Assembly: GCA_002473085.1 (NCBI GenBank)
Contig: DKTP01000173.1
Location: 1-13,002 of the forward strand
Length of the DNA stretch: 13,002 nucleotides
Source: Anaerolineales bacterium UBA7227
Lineage (GTDB): Bacteria; Chloroflexota; Anaerolineae; Anaerolineales; Villigracilaceae
Direction: 5' to 3'
This document shows, piece after piece, positions 1 through 7,060 of this stretch; positions within the stretch are counted from its first letter, which is position 1; the number at the start of each line of letters is the position of its first letter. The notes under the pieces were generated by a model, which was given only the letters and a program-made list of their open reading frames with translations, was not told the DNA's origin and made no database searches. A program made the position numbers and the translations under genes.

Positions 1-345
1 GTTGGGCGCGAAGACAGTCCCGTCTGGCACGGTGACGTCTGTGACAAATGCAGCCGCGTCGCAGATCTGCGTGGGGGTGGGAGGCAGGGTGGGAGGCGGG
101 GCGATGGTGGGCGGAGGCGGGGCGATGGTCGGAAGGCTGGTATTGGTGGGCGGCGGGAGGCTGCCGGTGCTGGTGGGGGCGCTCTGCGTCTGCGCGACCT
201 GGGTGAGTTGCGCGGCCACCGTCAGGGCGGCGGCGGTGAAGGCCGCGTTCGGCTCGGCAGATGGGGCGGCCTGGGGCAGGTTACAGGCCAGGGCGGCCAC
301 GACCAGGACCGCGAGGGCCAATGATAAACGATTGCTTCTCCTCAT
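1..345 (-). CDS. Lipoprotein with Pro/Thr-rich linker and start of a probable NBR1-Ig-like domain (partial, C-terminus outside the window)
   Basis: Only the first 115 codons are present; the gene runs off the left edge. The start ATG at 345 has a good ribosome binding site (AAAGGAG, about 354-360, minus strand). Residues 1-21 are a lipoprotein signal: MRRSNR, a hydrophobic stretch, then ALAC with Cys21 as the probable lipidation site. Residues about 50-93 are a low-complexity linker rich in Pro, Thr and Ala, with an internal repeat (TIAPPP). From Cys95 the sequence CDAAAFVTDVTVPDGTVFAP begins; from memory this is how the NBR1-Ig-like domain starts in many Anaerolineae surface lipoproteins, where 'T..W...N.GTCTWT' normally follows, but that part is outside the window. 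The protein is probably tethered to the outer face of the membrane; its partner or ligand is unknown. The gene lies after the terminator of the upstream transport operon, so it is probably a separate transcript; a possible -10 (TAAAAT, 375-380) has no convincing -35. Confidence 0.8.
   Translation of the reverse strand, partial: MRRSNRLSLALAVLVVAALACNLPQAAPSAEPNAAFTAAALTVAAQLTQVAQTQSAPTSTGSLPPPTNTSLPTIAPPPPTIAPPPTLPPTPTQICDAAAFVTDVTVPDGTVFAPN
92..129. repeat. Short in-frame tandem repeat in the lipoprotein linker
   Basis: A 17-bp sequence (ggaggcggggcgatggt) occurs exactly at 92-108 and 113-129, a period of 21 bp or 7 codons. It encodes the repeated Thr-Ile-Ala-Pro-Pro-Pro part of the linker. 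This is typical of slippage-prone low-complexity linkers and is not a mobile or regulatory element. Confidence 0.7.
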
Positions 346-438
346 GTTGTTTTCTCCTTTGTAGATATAACTGCATTTTACCTGAATCGGTTCCGCCGTC
401 TCTCCCGCTTTTGTCATGCCGCGCGGCGGGGCGGAATC

Positions 439-470
439 AAAAGACGGGAAGCCGCGCCCGGCTTCCCGTC
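439..470 (-). terminator. Rho-independent terminator of the BMP-type ABC transporter operon
   Basis: A perfect 12-bp stem (443-454 with 459-470, core gacgggaagccg/cggcttcccgtc) closes a 4-nt loop. On the minus strand it is followed directly by TTTT (442-439). It lies 20 bp past the stop codon of the second permease gene and is oriented to end that transcript. Confidence 0.85.
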
Positions 471-489
471 TCGGAGGATGCGAGGCGGG

Positions 490-1749
490 TTATTGCTTCT
501 CGTAAGGCTCGCCGTCGGCCGCGGGCGGGATGGCGCGCCCAACCACCCCGGTCAGGACGATCATCGTCACGATATAGGGCGCCATTCCCAGGAAGGAGGA
601 GGGAATGGGGACGGAGAGAATCTGCATCTTGACCTGGAGGGAATCGGCGAACCCGAAAATGAGCGAGGAGGCGAATGCGCCGAAGGGATTCCAGTTCCCG
701 AAGATCATGGCCGCCAGGCCGATGAAGCCCTTGCCGGCCGTCATGGCTTCGTCGAAGCGGCCGACCGAGCCGAGGGTGAAGTAGACGCCGCCGAGGCCGG
801 CGATCAGCCCGCCGATGATGACGTTGACGTAGCGGACGAGGTAGACGTTGACGCCGAGCGTATCCGCGGCTTTGGGATGTTCGCCCACGGCGCGCGTCCG
901 CAGGCCCCAGGGGGTGTAGTAGAGGACGACGTGCATCACAACGACGATCAGGATCATCAGGTAGACGACCAGATTGTTCTCGAAAAAGATCGGGCCCAGG
1001 ATGGGGATCTTCGACAGCAGCGGGATTTGGATAATGGGGAACGTGCCGGAATCGTTGAGCAGGATGCTCTGGTGTTGCAGGTATTTCGAGGAGATGAAGG
1101 AGGTGGCCCCGGTGGCGAAGATGTTAATGGCGACGCCGCTCACGATCTGGTCCACTTTGAAGCGGATGCTGAGGAGGGCGTGGAAGGCCGCCACCGCGCC
1201 GCCGGCCAAAACGCCGAACAGGAGGCCGGCGAACAAACTATGGGTCAATGTGGCCGCGACGACAGAAACCTGGGCAGAGATGAGCATGATGCCTTCGATG
1301 CCGATGTTCACCACCGCGGCGCGCTCGCTGATCACGCCGCACAGCGCGGCCAGCGCGATGGGCGTGGCGCGCACCAGCGAACTGCTCAACATTCCGATGA
1401 GGCTGAGCGATTTGCCGCGCGTGGCCCAGATGAGGAAGGCTGCCACAAACGCGAAGGCCACGATCCCAAATAGCGCCCCAGACGAGCGCACGCCGCGCGC
1501 CATTTGGAACGCCCCGAGGAAGACAACGATAAAACATAACAGGTACAGGCTGGCCTGCACCGGCACGACCAGGTCGGGGATGAGCAGCGCCGCGGAACTG
1601 GCCAGGTTCATGCCGAATTTTGCCGTCTGGCCGGGCTCGGCCTCGCGCGCAAACAGCAGGAACATGAGCAGGCCAAGCGCGATCAGGACCGAGCCGATAA
1701 TGAGGCGGCTGCGCCGCGCCTTGCTGGTGGGAATGGATTGAACAGCCAT
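490..1749 (-). CDS. nupQ: ABC transporter permease, nucleoside/BMP type (NupQ-like)
   Basis: This 419-residue multi-pass membrane protein is the second permease of a BMP-type importer (BPD_transp_2 / branched-chain permease fold). The family motif NIGIEG is at residues 148-153, in the segment SERAAVVNIGIEGIM, and the rest is a regular series of hydrophobic helices. It should pair with the neighbouring permease to form the channel and be driven by the double-domain ATPase. Family members such as B. subtilis NupQ are roughly 320 residues. Here about 100 extra residues at the N-terminus carry three further hydrophobic segments (about 15-34, 66-84 and 92-109). The ATG at 1749 lies 7 nt after the stop of the upstream permease, whose TAG runs into the AGAGG ribosome binding site, so translation is probably coupled. 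A perfect terminator follows. Nucleoside as substrate is inferred from family and gene order. Confidence 0.88.
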   Translation of the reverse strand: MAVQSIPTSKARRSRLIIGSVLIALGLLMFLLFAREAEPGQTAKFGMNLASSAALLIPDLVVPVQASLYLLCFIVVFLGAFQMARGVRSSGALFGIVAFAFVAAFLIWATRGKSLSLIGMLSSSLVRATPIALAALCGVISERAAVVNIGIEGIMLISAQVSVVAATLTHSLFAGLLFGVLAGGAVAAFHALLSIRFKVDQIVSGVAINIFATGATSFISSKYLQHQSILLNDSGTFPIIQIPLLSKIPILGPIFFENNLVVYLMILIVVVMHVVLYYTPWGLRTRAVGEHPKAADTLGVNVYLVRYVNVIIGGLIAGLGGVYFTLGSVGRFDEAMTAGKGFIGLAAMIFGNWNPFGAFASSLIFGFADSLQVKMQILSVPIPSSFLGMAPYIVTMIVLTGVVGRAIPPAADGEPYEKQ

Positions 1750-1756
1750 AGCGCCT

Positions 1757-3019
1757 CTACTTGCCCCAGCCGCTGGTCAACACCGGTCTGTCGGTCGTCT
1801 GCACACGGATGCGGTACAGCCAGCGGATGATAGCCGGAGCGGCCACGAAGATGATGACCAGGCCCTGGATGATGGTGATGATGTCGATCGGGATGCCCGC
1901 CAGCGACTGCATACGCGTCGCGCCGCTCCGCAGGAACCCGAACAGGAGGGCGGCCAGCGTCACTCCCAGCGGATGGCTCTTTCCGAGCAGCGCCAGCGCG
2001 ATGGCGTCGAAGCCGAAGCCTGCAGAGAAGCCCTGCCCCACCCAATGGTCCACGCCCAACACCTGCGCCGAGCCGGCCAGTCCGGCCAGCGCGCCGCTGA
2101 GGGTCATCACAAGGACGAAGTTGCGGACGACGCTCATGCCGGCGTACTTCGAGCCGTCGGGGTTGGCGCCAACGGCCCGTACCTCGAATCCGAGCGTGGT
2201 TTTGAACAGGAACCAGTAAACCAGCCAGGCCGCCAAAAGCGCCAGGATGAATCCCCAGTTGAAACGCAGCGGGTCGGCGAAGAAGCGGGGAAGTTCCGCG
2301 GTCGGCTGAACGTTCGGCGTGACCGGGCGGAAGCCGGAGGCCTTCATCGGGCCGGTCAGCAGCCAGTCGCTCAGGCGGAACGCGATCCAGTTCATCATGA
2401 TGGTGTTTACCACTTCATGCGCGCCGAATTTGGCCTTGAGGTAACCGGGGATGGCTCCCCAGGCCGCGCCCGCCGCCGCGCCGCCCAGGATCGCCAGGGG
2501 CAGGTGGATGTAGGCCGGCAGGCCGACGATGCTGTATCCCACATAGGCCGCGCCCAGCGCGCCGATGAAGATCTGTCCCTCCGCGCCGATGTTAAACAAC
2601 CCGCAGCGGAAGCCCAGCGCCACGGCCAGCCCCGCGAAAATGTAGGGGGTGGCGGTCACGAGGCTTTCGGTGAACGGGTAAATGGATTTCATCAAGGCGG
2701 CATTGTCGCCGGTGGACCAGTAGATTTTGAAGCCCTCGACCATCTCGCGCGGGCTTCCAATTGAACCGTAGAACAACGCGCCGTAGGCGGTGGCGACGGC
2801 CGTCCAGATGGATTTGAACGCGGCGAGAGGATCCGCTGAAAAATTTCCGAAGGCCGCGGCCACGCCTGAATCGGTGGCGGCGATGACGATGCCGCCGATC
2901 ACCAGGCCGGTGAAGACCGCCAGCACAGGCGTCAAAACGGTTTGCGCCCTGGAAGCGGCGGCCGCGTCTTGTGTTTTTTTGGATGTTTCCGTTTTCCTGG
3001 TTTCTTTTTGGGCAGACAC
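1757..3019 (-). CDS. nupP: ABC transporter permease, nucleoside/BMP type (NupP-like)
   Basis: This 420-residue permease carries the motif FNIGAEGQ at residues 142-149, diagnostic of the NupP/YufP group, and many hydrophobic helices. The first 25 residues are charged and probably cytoplasmic. It forms the membrane channel with the permease encoded just downstream. The start is GTG at 3019, not ATG: an AGGAG ribosome binding site sits 8 nt upstream and is built from the TAG stop of the ATPase gene (TAGGAG). This overlap of stop and ribosome binding site argues for translational coupling within the ATPase-permease-permease block. The large periplasm-facing segment between the first membrane span (about 30-48) and the core (about 120 onward) is usual for this group. 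Confidence 0.9.
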   Translation of the reverse strand: MSAQKETRKTETSKKTQDAAAASRAQTVLTPVLAVFTGLVIGGIVIAATDSGVAAAFGNFSADPLAAFKSIWTAVATAYGALFYGSIGSPREMVEGFKIYWSTGDNAALMKSIYPFTESLVTATPYIFAGLAVALGFRCGLFNIGAEGQIFIGALGAAYVGYSIVGLPAYIHLPLAILGGAAAGAAWGAIPGYLKAKFGAHEVVNTIMMNWIAFRLSDWLLTGPMKASGFRPVTPNVQPTAELPRFFADPLRFNWGFILALLAAWLVYWFLFKTTLGFEVRAVGANPDGSKYAGMSVVRNFVLVMTLSGALAGLAGSAQVLGVDHWVGQGFSAGFGFDAIALALLGKSHPLGVTLAALLFGFLRSGATRMQSLAGIPIDIITIIQGLVIIFVAAPAIIRWLYRIRVQTTDRPVLTSGWGK

Positions 3020-3030
3020 TGTATCGTCTC

Positions 3031-4596
3031 CTAAAATACGCGTTCCACTTCGCCTGACCTGGCAGGGGCAGACTTGAGCGCCTCGTCAGGATGGATGCCG
3101 GCCATCAGCAGGCCGATGTATTCCCGACTCGCCTGCCCGGACGGGACAATGGCCACGATCTGGCCGCGGTACATCACCGCAATCCGGTCGGAGAGGGCGA
3201 GGATCTCGTCCAGTTCCGAGGAGACCAACAGGACGGCCGTCCCCTCGTCGCGTTTCTCGACGATGCGGCTGTGAATGTACTCGATGGAGCCAACGTCCAG
3301 CCCGCGCGTAGGCTGCGAAGCGATCAACAATTTGATGGGCCGCGAGAATTCGCGCGCCACGATCACCTTTTGCTGGTTGCCTCCCGAAAGGCTGGAGACG
3401 GGGACGAAAATGCTCGGCGTGCGAACGTCGTACTGCTCCACCAGTTTCTCGGCGTTCTCGTAAATTTTCTTCTCTTGCAGCGCCACGCCGCGCGCGAACG
3501 GCGGCTGGTAATACGTGCATAACATCATGTTATCGTAGATCGGGAAGGAAAGGATCAAGCCGTGCCTCTGGCGGTCTTCCGGGATGTGCGCCACGCCTCT
3601 TTCCAGGATGTTGCGCGGGGCAGAGCGTTTCACCGGCGCGTCCAGGATGCGGATCTCGCCCTGCAAAAACGGCAGGAGCCCGGTCAACGCGTAGACCAGC
3701 TGCGTCTGGCCGTTGCCCTGCACACCGGCGATCCCCAGGACCTCGCCCATTTTCACGTCGAACGAGACCCCGTGGACGACTTCGTGACCGCGTTCATCCG
3801 CCACGTACAGGTCCCGGACTTCCAGCGCGGGATCGGTGGGCTTGGCGGCCTTCTTCGGCACGACGAGGGTGACGTCGCGTCCGACCATCATGGAGGCCAA
3901 TTTCTCCGCGCTGACCTCGCCCGGCGTCACCGTGCCGACGGTCTGTCCGTTCCTCAGCACCGTGATGCGGTTCGCCAGCGCCATCACTTCCTTGAGTTTA
4001 TGGGTGATGAAAATAATGGACTTGCCTTTTTCCACCAGCGAGCGCAGGACTTTAAACAAGCCATCCACTTCCTGCGGCGTCAGCACGGCCGTCGGCTCAT
4101 CGAGGATGAGGATGTCCGCCTGGCGGTAAAGGACTTTGATAATTTCGACGCGCTGCTGTATGCCGACGGGAAGGTCCTTGATATAGGCATCGGGATCCAC
4201 TTCCAGGCCGTAGAGTTGCGAGATCTCGCGAATGCGCTCCGCCACCTTGGCGCGGTCCAGAAACATGCCGTTCTTTGTTTCCTCCACCCCCAGCATGACG
4301 TTTTCGGTCACCGTCATCACCGGCACGAGCATGAAGTGCTGATGCACCATCCCAATGCCGCGCGCGATGGCGTCGTTGGGACCGGCGATGTCGGCGGCGT
4401 TGCCGCGCACAATGATTTCGCCCGAATCGGGTTTATAGAGTCCGTACAAAATATTCATCAGCGTGGTTTTACCCGCGCCGTTTTCCCCCAACAGGCAATG
4501 GATCTCGCCTTCCATCAAGTCTACATTAACGTGATCGTTTGCCAGCACGCCGGGGAAGGCTTTGGTAATATCCCGCAGTTCCAAAACTGGAGGCAT
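3031..4596 (-). CDS. nupO: ABC transporter ATP-binding protein with two ABC domains (NupO-like)
   Basis: This 521-residue cytoplasmic ATPase has two tandem nucleotide-binding domains. Domain 1 is intact: Walker A GENGAGKT (37-44), Q-loop VHQHF (84-88), a signature region DLPVGIQQR (141-149), Walker B ILILDEP (162-168) and switch His199. Domain 2 keeps the signature LSGGNQQK (403-410). Its Walker A is GVQGNGQTQ (291-299), with no lysine, and its Walker B ends in ASQPTRGLD (426-434) instead of DEP. This degeneration is normal for the RbsA/YufO-type ATPases and suggests only the first site hydrolyses ATP efficiently. The ATG at 4596 has an AGAGGAG site 6 nt upstream. It is separated from the substrate-binding protein gene by a terminator and a second hairpin, and I see no convincing promoter of its own. 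Confidence 0.93.
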   Translation of the reverse strand: MPPVLELRDITKAFPGVLANDHVNVDLMEGEIHCLLGENGAGKTTLMNILYGLYKPDSGEIIVRGNAADIAGPNDAIARGIGMVHQHFMLVPVMTVTENVMLGVEETKNGMFLDRAKVAERIREISQLYGLEVDPDAYIKDLPVGIQQRVEIIKVLYRQADILILDEPTAVLTPQEVDGLFKVLRSLVEKGKSIIFITHKLKEVMALANRITVLRNGQTVGTVTPGEVSAEKLASMMVGRDVTLVVPKKAAKPTDPALEVRDLYVADERGHEVVHGVSFDVKMGEVLGIAGVQGNGQTQLVYALTGLLPFLQGEIRILDAPVKRSAPRNILERGVAHIPEDRQRHGLILSFPIYDNMMLCTYYQPPFARGVALQEKKIYENAEKLVEQYDVRTPSIFVPVSSLSGGNQQKVIVAREFSRPIKLLIASQPTRGLDVGSIEYIHSRIVEKRDEGTAVLLVSSELDEILALSDRIAVMYRGQIVAIVPSGQASREYIGLLMAGIHPDEALKSAPARSGEVERVF

Positions 4597-4632
4597 GGAA
4601 TTCTCCTCTAAAATTCTACGCGCGCTCCTGGC

Positions 4633-4673
4633 GTCTCCTCCTGCCGCAAAACGGTTTTTGCGAGGCGGGAGAC
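4633..4673 (-). other. Imperfect hairpin in the leader of the ATPase gene
   Basis: An inverted repeat has an outer arm of 6 bp (4633-4638 with 4668-4673, gtctcc/ggagac) and an inner arm of 7 bp (4645-4651 with 4656-4662, cgcaaaa/ttttgcg), with a partly paired internal loop. It lies between the bmp terminator and the ribosome binding site of the ATPase gene. On the minus strand it is not followed by a T-tract, so it is not a terminator. It could stabilise the 5' end of an mRNA processed between bmp and the ATPase gene; that role is inferred. Confidence 0.45.
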
Positions 4674-4679
4674 CGCGTC

Positions 4680-4711
4680 AAAAAAGAGGCCGGGGGATCT
4701 CCCCCGGCCTC
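4680..4711 (-). terminator. Rho-independent terminator between bmp1 and the ATPase gene
   Basis: A perfect 11-bp stem (gaggccggggg at 4686-4696 with cccccggcctc at 4701-4711) encloses a 4-nt loop. On the minus strand six T follow (4685-4680). It starts 15 bp past the bmp1 stop codon. Because the ATPase gene downstream has no clear promoter, the terminator probably acts partially and sets the ratio of binding protein to transporter. Confidence 0.88.
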
Positions 4712-4725
4712 TCAGATCGAACGAA

Positions 4726-5880
4726 CTACTTGCCCAGCACGCCGTCCACGGTCAGCGAGCCGTCAATCAGCGCCTTCTTGATGGCGTCGAGTTCGGCTTT
4801 CAGTTCCGCGGAAACTTTGCTGTCGAGATCATGGAAGGGAGCCAGATCCACGCCGCCGTCAACGATGGTGTAGACCTTGACGCCGCCGGTGAACGTTCCG
4901 TCCATAACATCTTTGATGGTGTTGAACACGGCCACGTCGATCTTCTTGATCACGGAGCTCAGGATGACGTCCTTGTACTGGGGAACGGTCTCGTACCAGT
5001 CGGCATCCACGCCGATGATCATGCAGGCGCCGGTCTCTTTGCAGTAGGCTGCGGAACCCTGTCCAACGGGGCCAGCCACAGGCAGGATGATGTCGGCGCC
5101 TTCCTGCACGAAGGACTCGGCCTGGGCGCGGCCGTCGTCGAGCGAGTCAAAGTTGTTGACGAAAGAGCCTTCGCCCTTGGCGTCGTTCCAGCCCAGCACT
5201 TCCACGTTCGCGCCCTTCTGCTGGTTGTAGTATTTCACGCCGGCTTCGAAGCCCTTCATGAAGATCGTCACGGTCGGGAGCGGGAGGCCGCCGAAAGTGG
5301 CGACTTTGCCGGTCTGGGTCATGCCCGCGGCGAGATAGCCAGCCATGAAGGCGGCCTGGTCGGTCTGGAACATCAGACCGCGCACGTTCGGCAGGTCCTG
5401 GTCGGTACCGCATTCAACGCCAACTTTCGCGCCGGGCCAGCAGTCCGGGAAGGAGTAGTCCACAATGGCGAACTTCTGGTCGGGGTTGGCGATGGCGGCC
5501 TTGGCGGTGTCCACGCCCAGCAGGAAGCCGACGGTCACGATCAGGTTGGTGTCCTCGTCCAGGTATTGCTGGATGTTCTTGGCGTAGTCGGATTGCTGCT
5601 GCGACTCGAGGTATTTGCCCTCGATGCCCAGTTGGGAAACGGCGTCTTGCAGGCCTTTCCAGGCGCTGCCGTTGAAGGACTTATCGTCCACGCCGCCCAT
5701 GTCGGTCACTTCGCCGACCTTGAAAGCCGGCTTCGGCGCGTCGGTGGGAGCGGCCGGCGGCTGGGTCGCCGGGGCGGCCGGCGGCTGGGTTGCCGGGGCG
5801 GAGGGTTTCTTCGCGCCGCAGGCGGTCAACGCCAGCGACAGGGCAACCAGGATGGTCACAATCACGTACAGTTTCTTCAT
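4726..5880 (-). CDS. BMP-family substrate-binding lipoprotein of the ABC importer (BMP1)
   Basis: This 384-residue lipoprotein begins with a signal peptide ending in the lipobox LTAC (Cys21). A linker with two copies of PATQPPAA leads into a BMP/PnrA-type periplasmic-binding fold from about residue 53. The ligand-pocket motif TDMGGVDDKSFN (59-70) is complete, as are the family's VDYS and VDADW segments further on. Family members (PnrA of Treponema, NupN/BmpA types) bind purine or other nucleosides, so it should capture the ligand outside the membrane and deliver it to the two permeases downstream. The ATG at 5880 has AGAGGAG 6 nt upstream. The gene has its own extended -10 promoter and a leader of about 113 nt, and ends in a strong terminator. 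It corresponds in position to nupN of the B. subtilis nupNOPQ operon; the exact ligand cannot be read from sequence. Confidence 0.92.
   Translation of the reverse strand: MKKLYVIVTILVALSLALTACGAKKPSAPATQPPAAPATQPPAAPTDAPKPAFKVGEVTDMGGVDDKSFNGSAWKGLQDAVSQLGIEGKYLESQQQSDYAKNIQQYLDEDTNLIVTVGFLLGVDTAKAAIANPDQKFAIVDYSFPDCWPGAKVGVECGTDQDLPNVRGLMFQTDQAAFMAGYLAAGMTQTGKVATFGGLPLPTVTIFMKGFEAGVKYYNQQKGANVEVLGWNDAKGEGSFVNNFDSLDDGRAQAESFVQEGADIILPVAGPVGQGSAAYCKETGACMIIGVDADWYETVPQYKDVILSSVIKKIDVAVFNTIKDVMDGTFTGGVKVYTIVDGGVDLAPFHDLDSKVSAELKAELDAIKKALIDGSLTVDGVLGK
5751..5798. repeat. 24-bp tandem duplication in the BMP1 linker
   Basis: Two adjacent 24-bp units (5751-5774 and 5775-5798) differ at one base. 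They encode the octapeptide PATQPPAA twice, just after the lipid-anchored cysteine. The duplication lengthens the tether between membrane and binding domain, and copy number could differ between strains. Confidence 0.8.
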
Positions 5881-5993
5881 TTTCTTCTCCTCTCAAATAT
5901 ATGAGAAAGTAATTTAGGGATGACGGGGTCGAATGTTGATGGATCGTGAAGCGATTCACCTCCTTGGAACATCGAATTGGGCGTCGTTCCCTG
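5881..5993 (-). promoter_or_regulatory. Long 5' leader of bmp1 with an orphan Shine-Dalgarno sequence and two small hairpins
   Basis: From the predicted start near 5993 the leader runs about 113 nt. It contains AAGGAGGTGA (5965-5956, minus strand), a 10-nt perfect match to the 16S anti-SD sequence. No ATG, GTG or TTG lies at a usable distance after it. The SD overlaps a small hairpin (5946-5959, GTGAA-4 nt-TTCAC). A second hairpin (5891-5906, TCTCA-6 nt-TGAGA) lies just before the real ribosome binding site (GGAG, 5887-5890). I do not recognise a known riboswitch. Confidence 0.5.
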
Positions 5994-5999
5994 CCGGGA

Positions 6000-6029
6000 A
6001 GTATACCAGCGCCCCATATAATTGTGCAA
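6000..6029 (-). promoter_or_regulatory. Extended -10 promoter of bmp1
   Basis: On the minus strand the -35 TTGCAC (6029-6024) is 18 nt from the -10 TATACT (6005-6000). The -10 is preceded by TGG, giving an extended -10 (TGGTATACT). It begins 20 bp past the BMP2 stop codon, so bmp1 and the importer genes can be expressed independently of the trmD-MFS-BMP2 unit. Confidence 0.75.
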
Positions 6030-6049
6030 GTCGGAACATACGCGGCCCA

Positions 6050-7060
6050 TCACGGCGCGGAGGAAACGCCGGTCTGGATGGAGCCGTCCGCGAGGCCGCG
6101 GCGGATTTGTTCGAGTCGTTCCCGGACCGAGGGCGGGACCTGCCTCTCGAGGCTGTGATACGGCCCGAGCGCGTACTCTCCCCGCTTTTCGCCGGGCAGG
6201 GATCTCTCAAAAACTGCCTGACGGATCAACGCGTACACCGCCGGGCCCGCCAGTTTGACGGCGCTGCTCAACACAAAGTCGGAAGCCTTCACCTGATAAT
6301 ACATGTCCTCGTCCGCGCCGATGACGTAGGCGCCGCCGGCGGCCGCGGTCTCCAGCGCGGCCTGGGCCGTCCCGCCTCCGGCCGCGAACAAAATATCCAC
6401 GCCCTGGTCGAGCATATAGCGCGCCTGCTTTTCGCCCCACTGCGGATCGTTGAACAGTTCGCTCGGCGAGCCATCTTCTTTGTACATCACGCGTCCCCGC
6501 AGATCGGGGTTGGCGTAATGCACGCCGACGCGGAAACCCTCGCAATAGCGCCACATCGAGTGGATGCCTTTCGTCTCGCACAGCGCGGCGGCTTTGCCGG
6601 TCTGGGTGACGAGCGCGGCCAGCGCGCCGGCCAGGAATCCGCCCTGGTCTTCGGGGAAGGTGACGACCGCCAGGTTGCGGCGGGGTTCGCCCGGGGGTTG
6701 GTCCACGCCGACGAAGCCGCGATTCGGCCACTCGTCCGCGGCGAGGCGGGTGTCTTCCTCCAAACCAAGGCCGACGGTGACGACGAGATCGTAGCCGTCC
6801 AGCAGGAAAGTCTGGATGTTCTTGGCTCGGTCGCGCGCGTCCACCGTCGCGATGAAATCGGCGCGGTGGATGAGTCCCTCGTCCAGCGCCTGCTGCACGC
6901 CCTCCCACGCGGACTGGTTGAGGCCGTGATCGTCCACCCCGCCATAGGAGGTGACGAGGCCGACGCAAAGAACGTCCCGCCGCGCGCAACCGGACAAGGC
7001 GGGAAGGTTGCACGCGGCGAGCAGGAGAAACAGAACGATGGAGAGACGTCGGAATTTCAT
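6050..7060 (-). CDS. Second BMP-family lipoprotein (BMP2), coupled to the MFS gene
   Basis: This 336-residue protein starts MKFRRLS with a lipobox LAAC (Cys17), followed by a BMP/PnrA-type binding fold clearly related to BMP1: shared GGVDD, RAKNIQ or YAKNIQ, LVTQTGK or MTQTGK, and a conserved Lys in the VLSSAVK segment. An in-frame ATG at 7141 would add 27 residues before the signal peptide and overlap the MFS gene; the lipobox position makes 7060 the better start. That ATG overlaps the MFS stop codon (ATGA) and has no clear ribosome binding site, so translation is probably coupled. The pocket motif differs from BMP1: Asp60 of BMP1 is Ser38 here and the SF of DDKSFN is GL (46-47). The ligand may therefore differ, or it may have become a sensor or a partner of another transporter. 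It may also use the same importer as BMP1. Confidence 0.88.
   Translation of the reverse strand: MKFRRLSIVLFLLLAACNLPALSGCARRDVLCVGLVTSYGGVDDHGLNQSAWEGVQQALDEGLIHRADFIATVDARDRAKNIQTFLLDGYDLVVTVGLGLEEDTRLAADEWPNRGFVGVDQPPGEPRRNLAVVTFPEDQGGFLAGALAALVTQTGKAAALCETKGIHSMWRYCEGFRVGVHYANPDLRGRVMYKEDGSPSELFNDPQWGEKQARYMLDQGVDILFAAGGGTAQAALETAAAGGAYVIGADEDMYYQVKASDFVLSSAVKLAGPAVYALIRQAVFERSLPGEKRGEYALGPYHSLERQVPPSVRERLEQIRRGLADGSIQTGVSSAP

Noticed and set aside
478..1473. A 331-codon plus-strand frame opposite the second permease, and a similar 357-codon frame at 4831-5904 opposite bmp1
   Set aside because: Both are low-complexity charged shadows of well-supported minus-strand genes, without plausible domains.
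3031..4596. Damage to the second ABC domain of the ATPase (no Walker A lysine, no Walker B Asp-Glu)
   Set aside because: The same substitutions are standard in RbsA/YufO-type double ATPases, so this is a family trait and not a defect.
5681..5959. A short minus-strand frame from GTG at 5959 in the bmp1 leader, as a leader peptide
   Set aside because: The GTG lies inside the SD sequence itself, so the spacing is impossible, and the frame runs without a stop far into bmp1 as an Arg-rich shadow.
5881..5993. A purine or preQ1 riboswitch in the bmp1 leader
   Set aside because: A nucleoside importer made this worth testing, but I could not find the conserved core bases or the expected stem arrangement of these classes.
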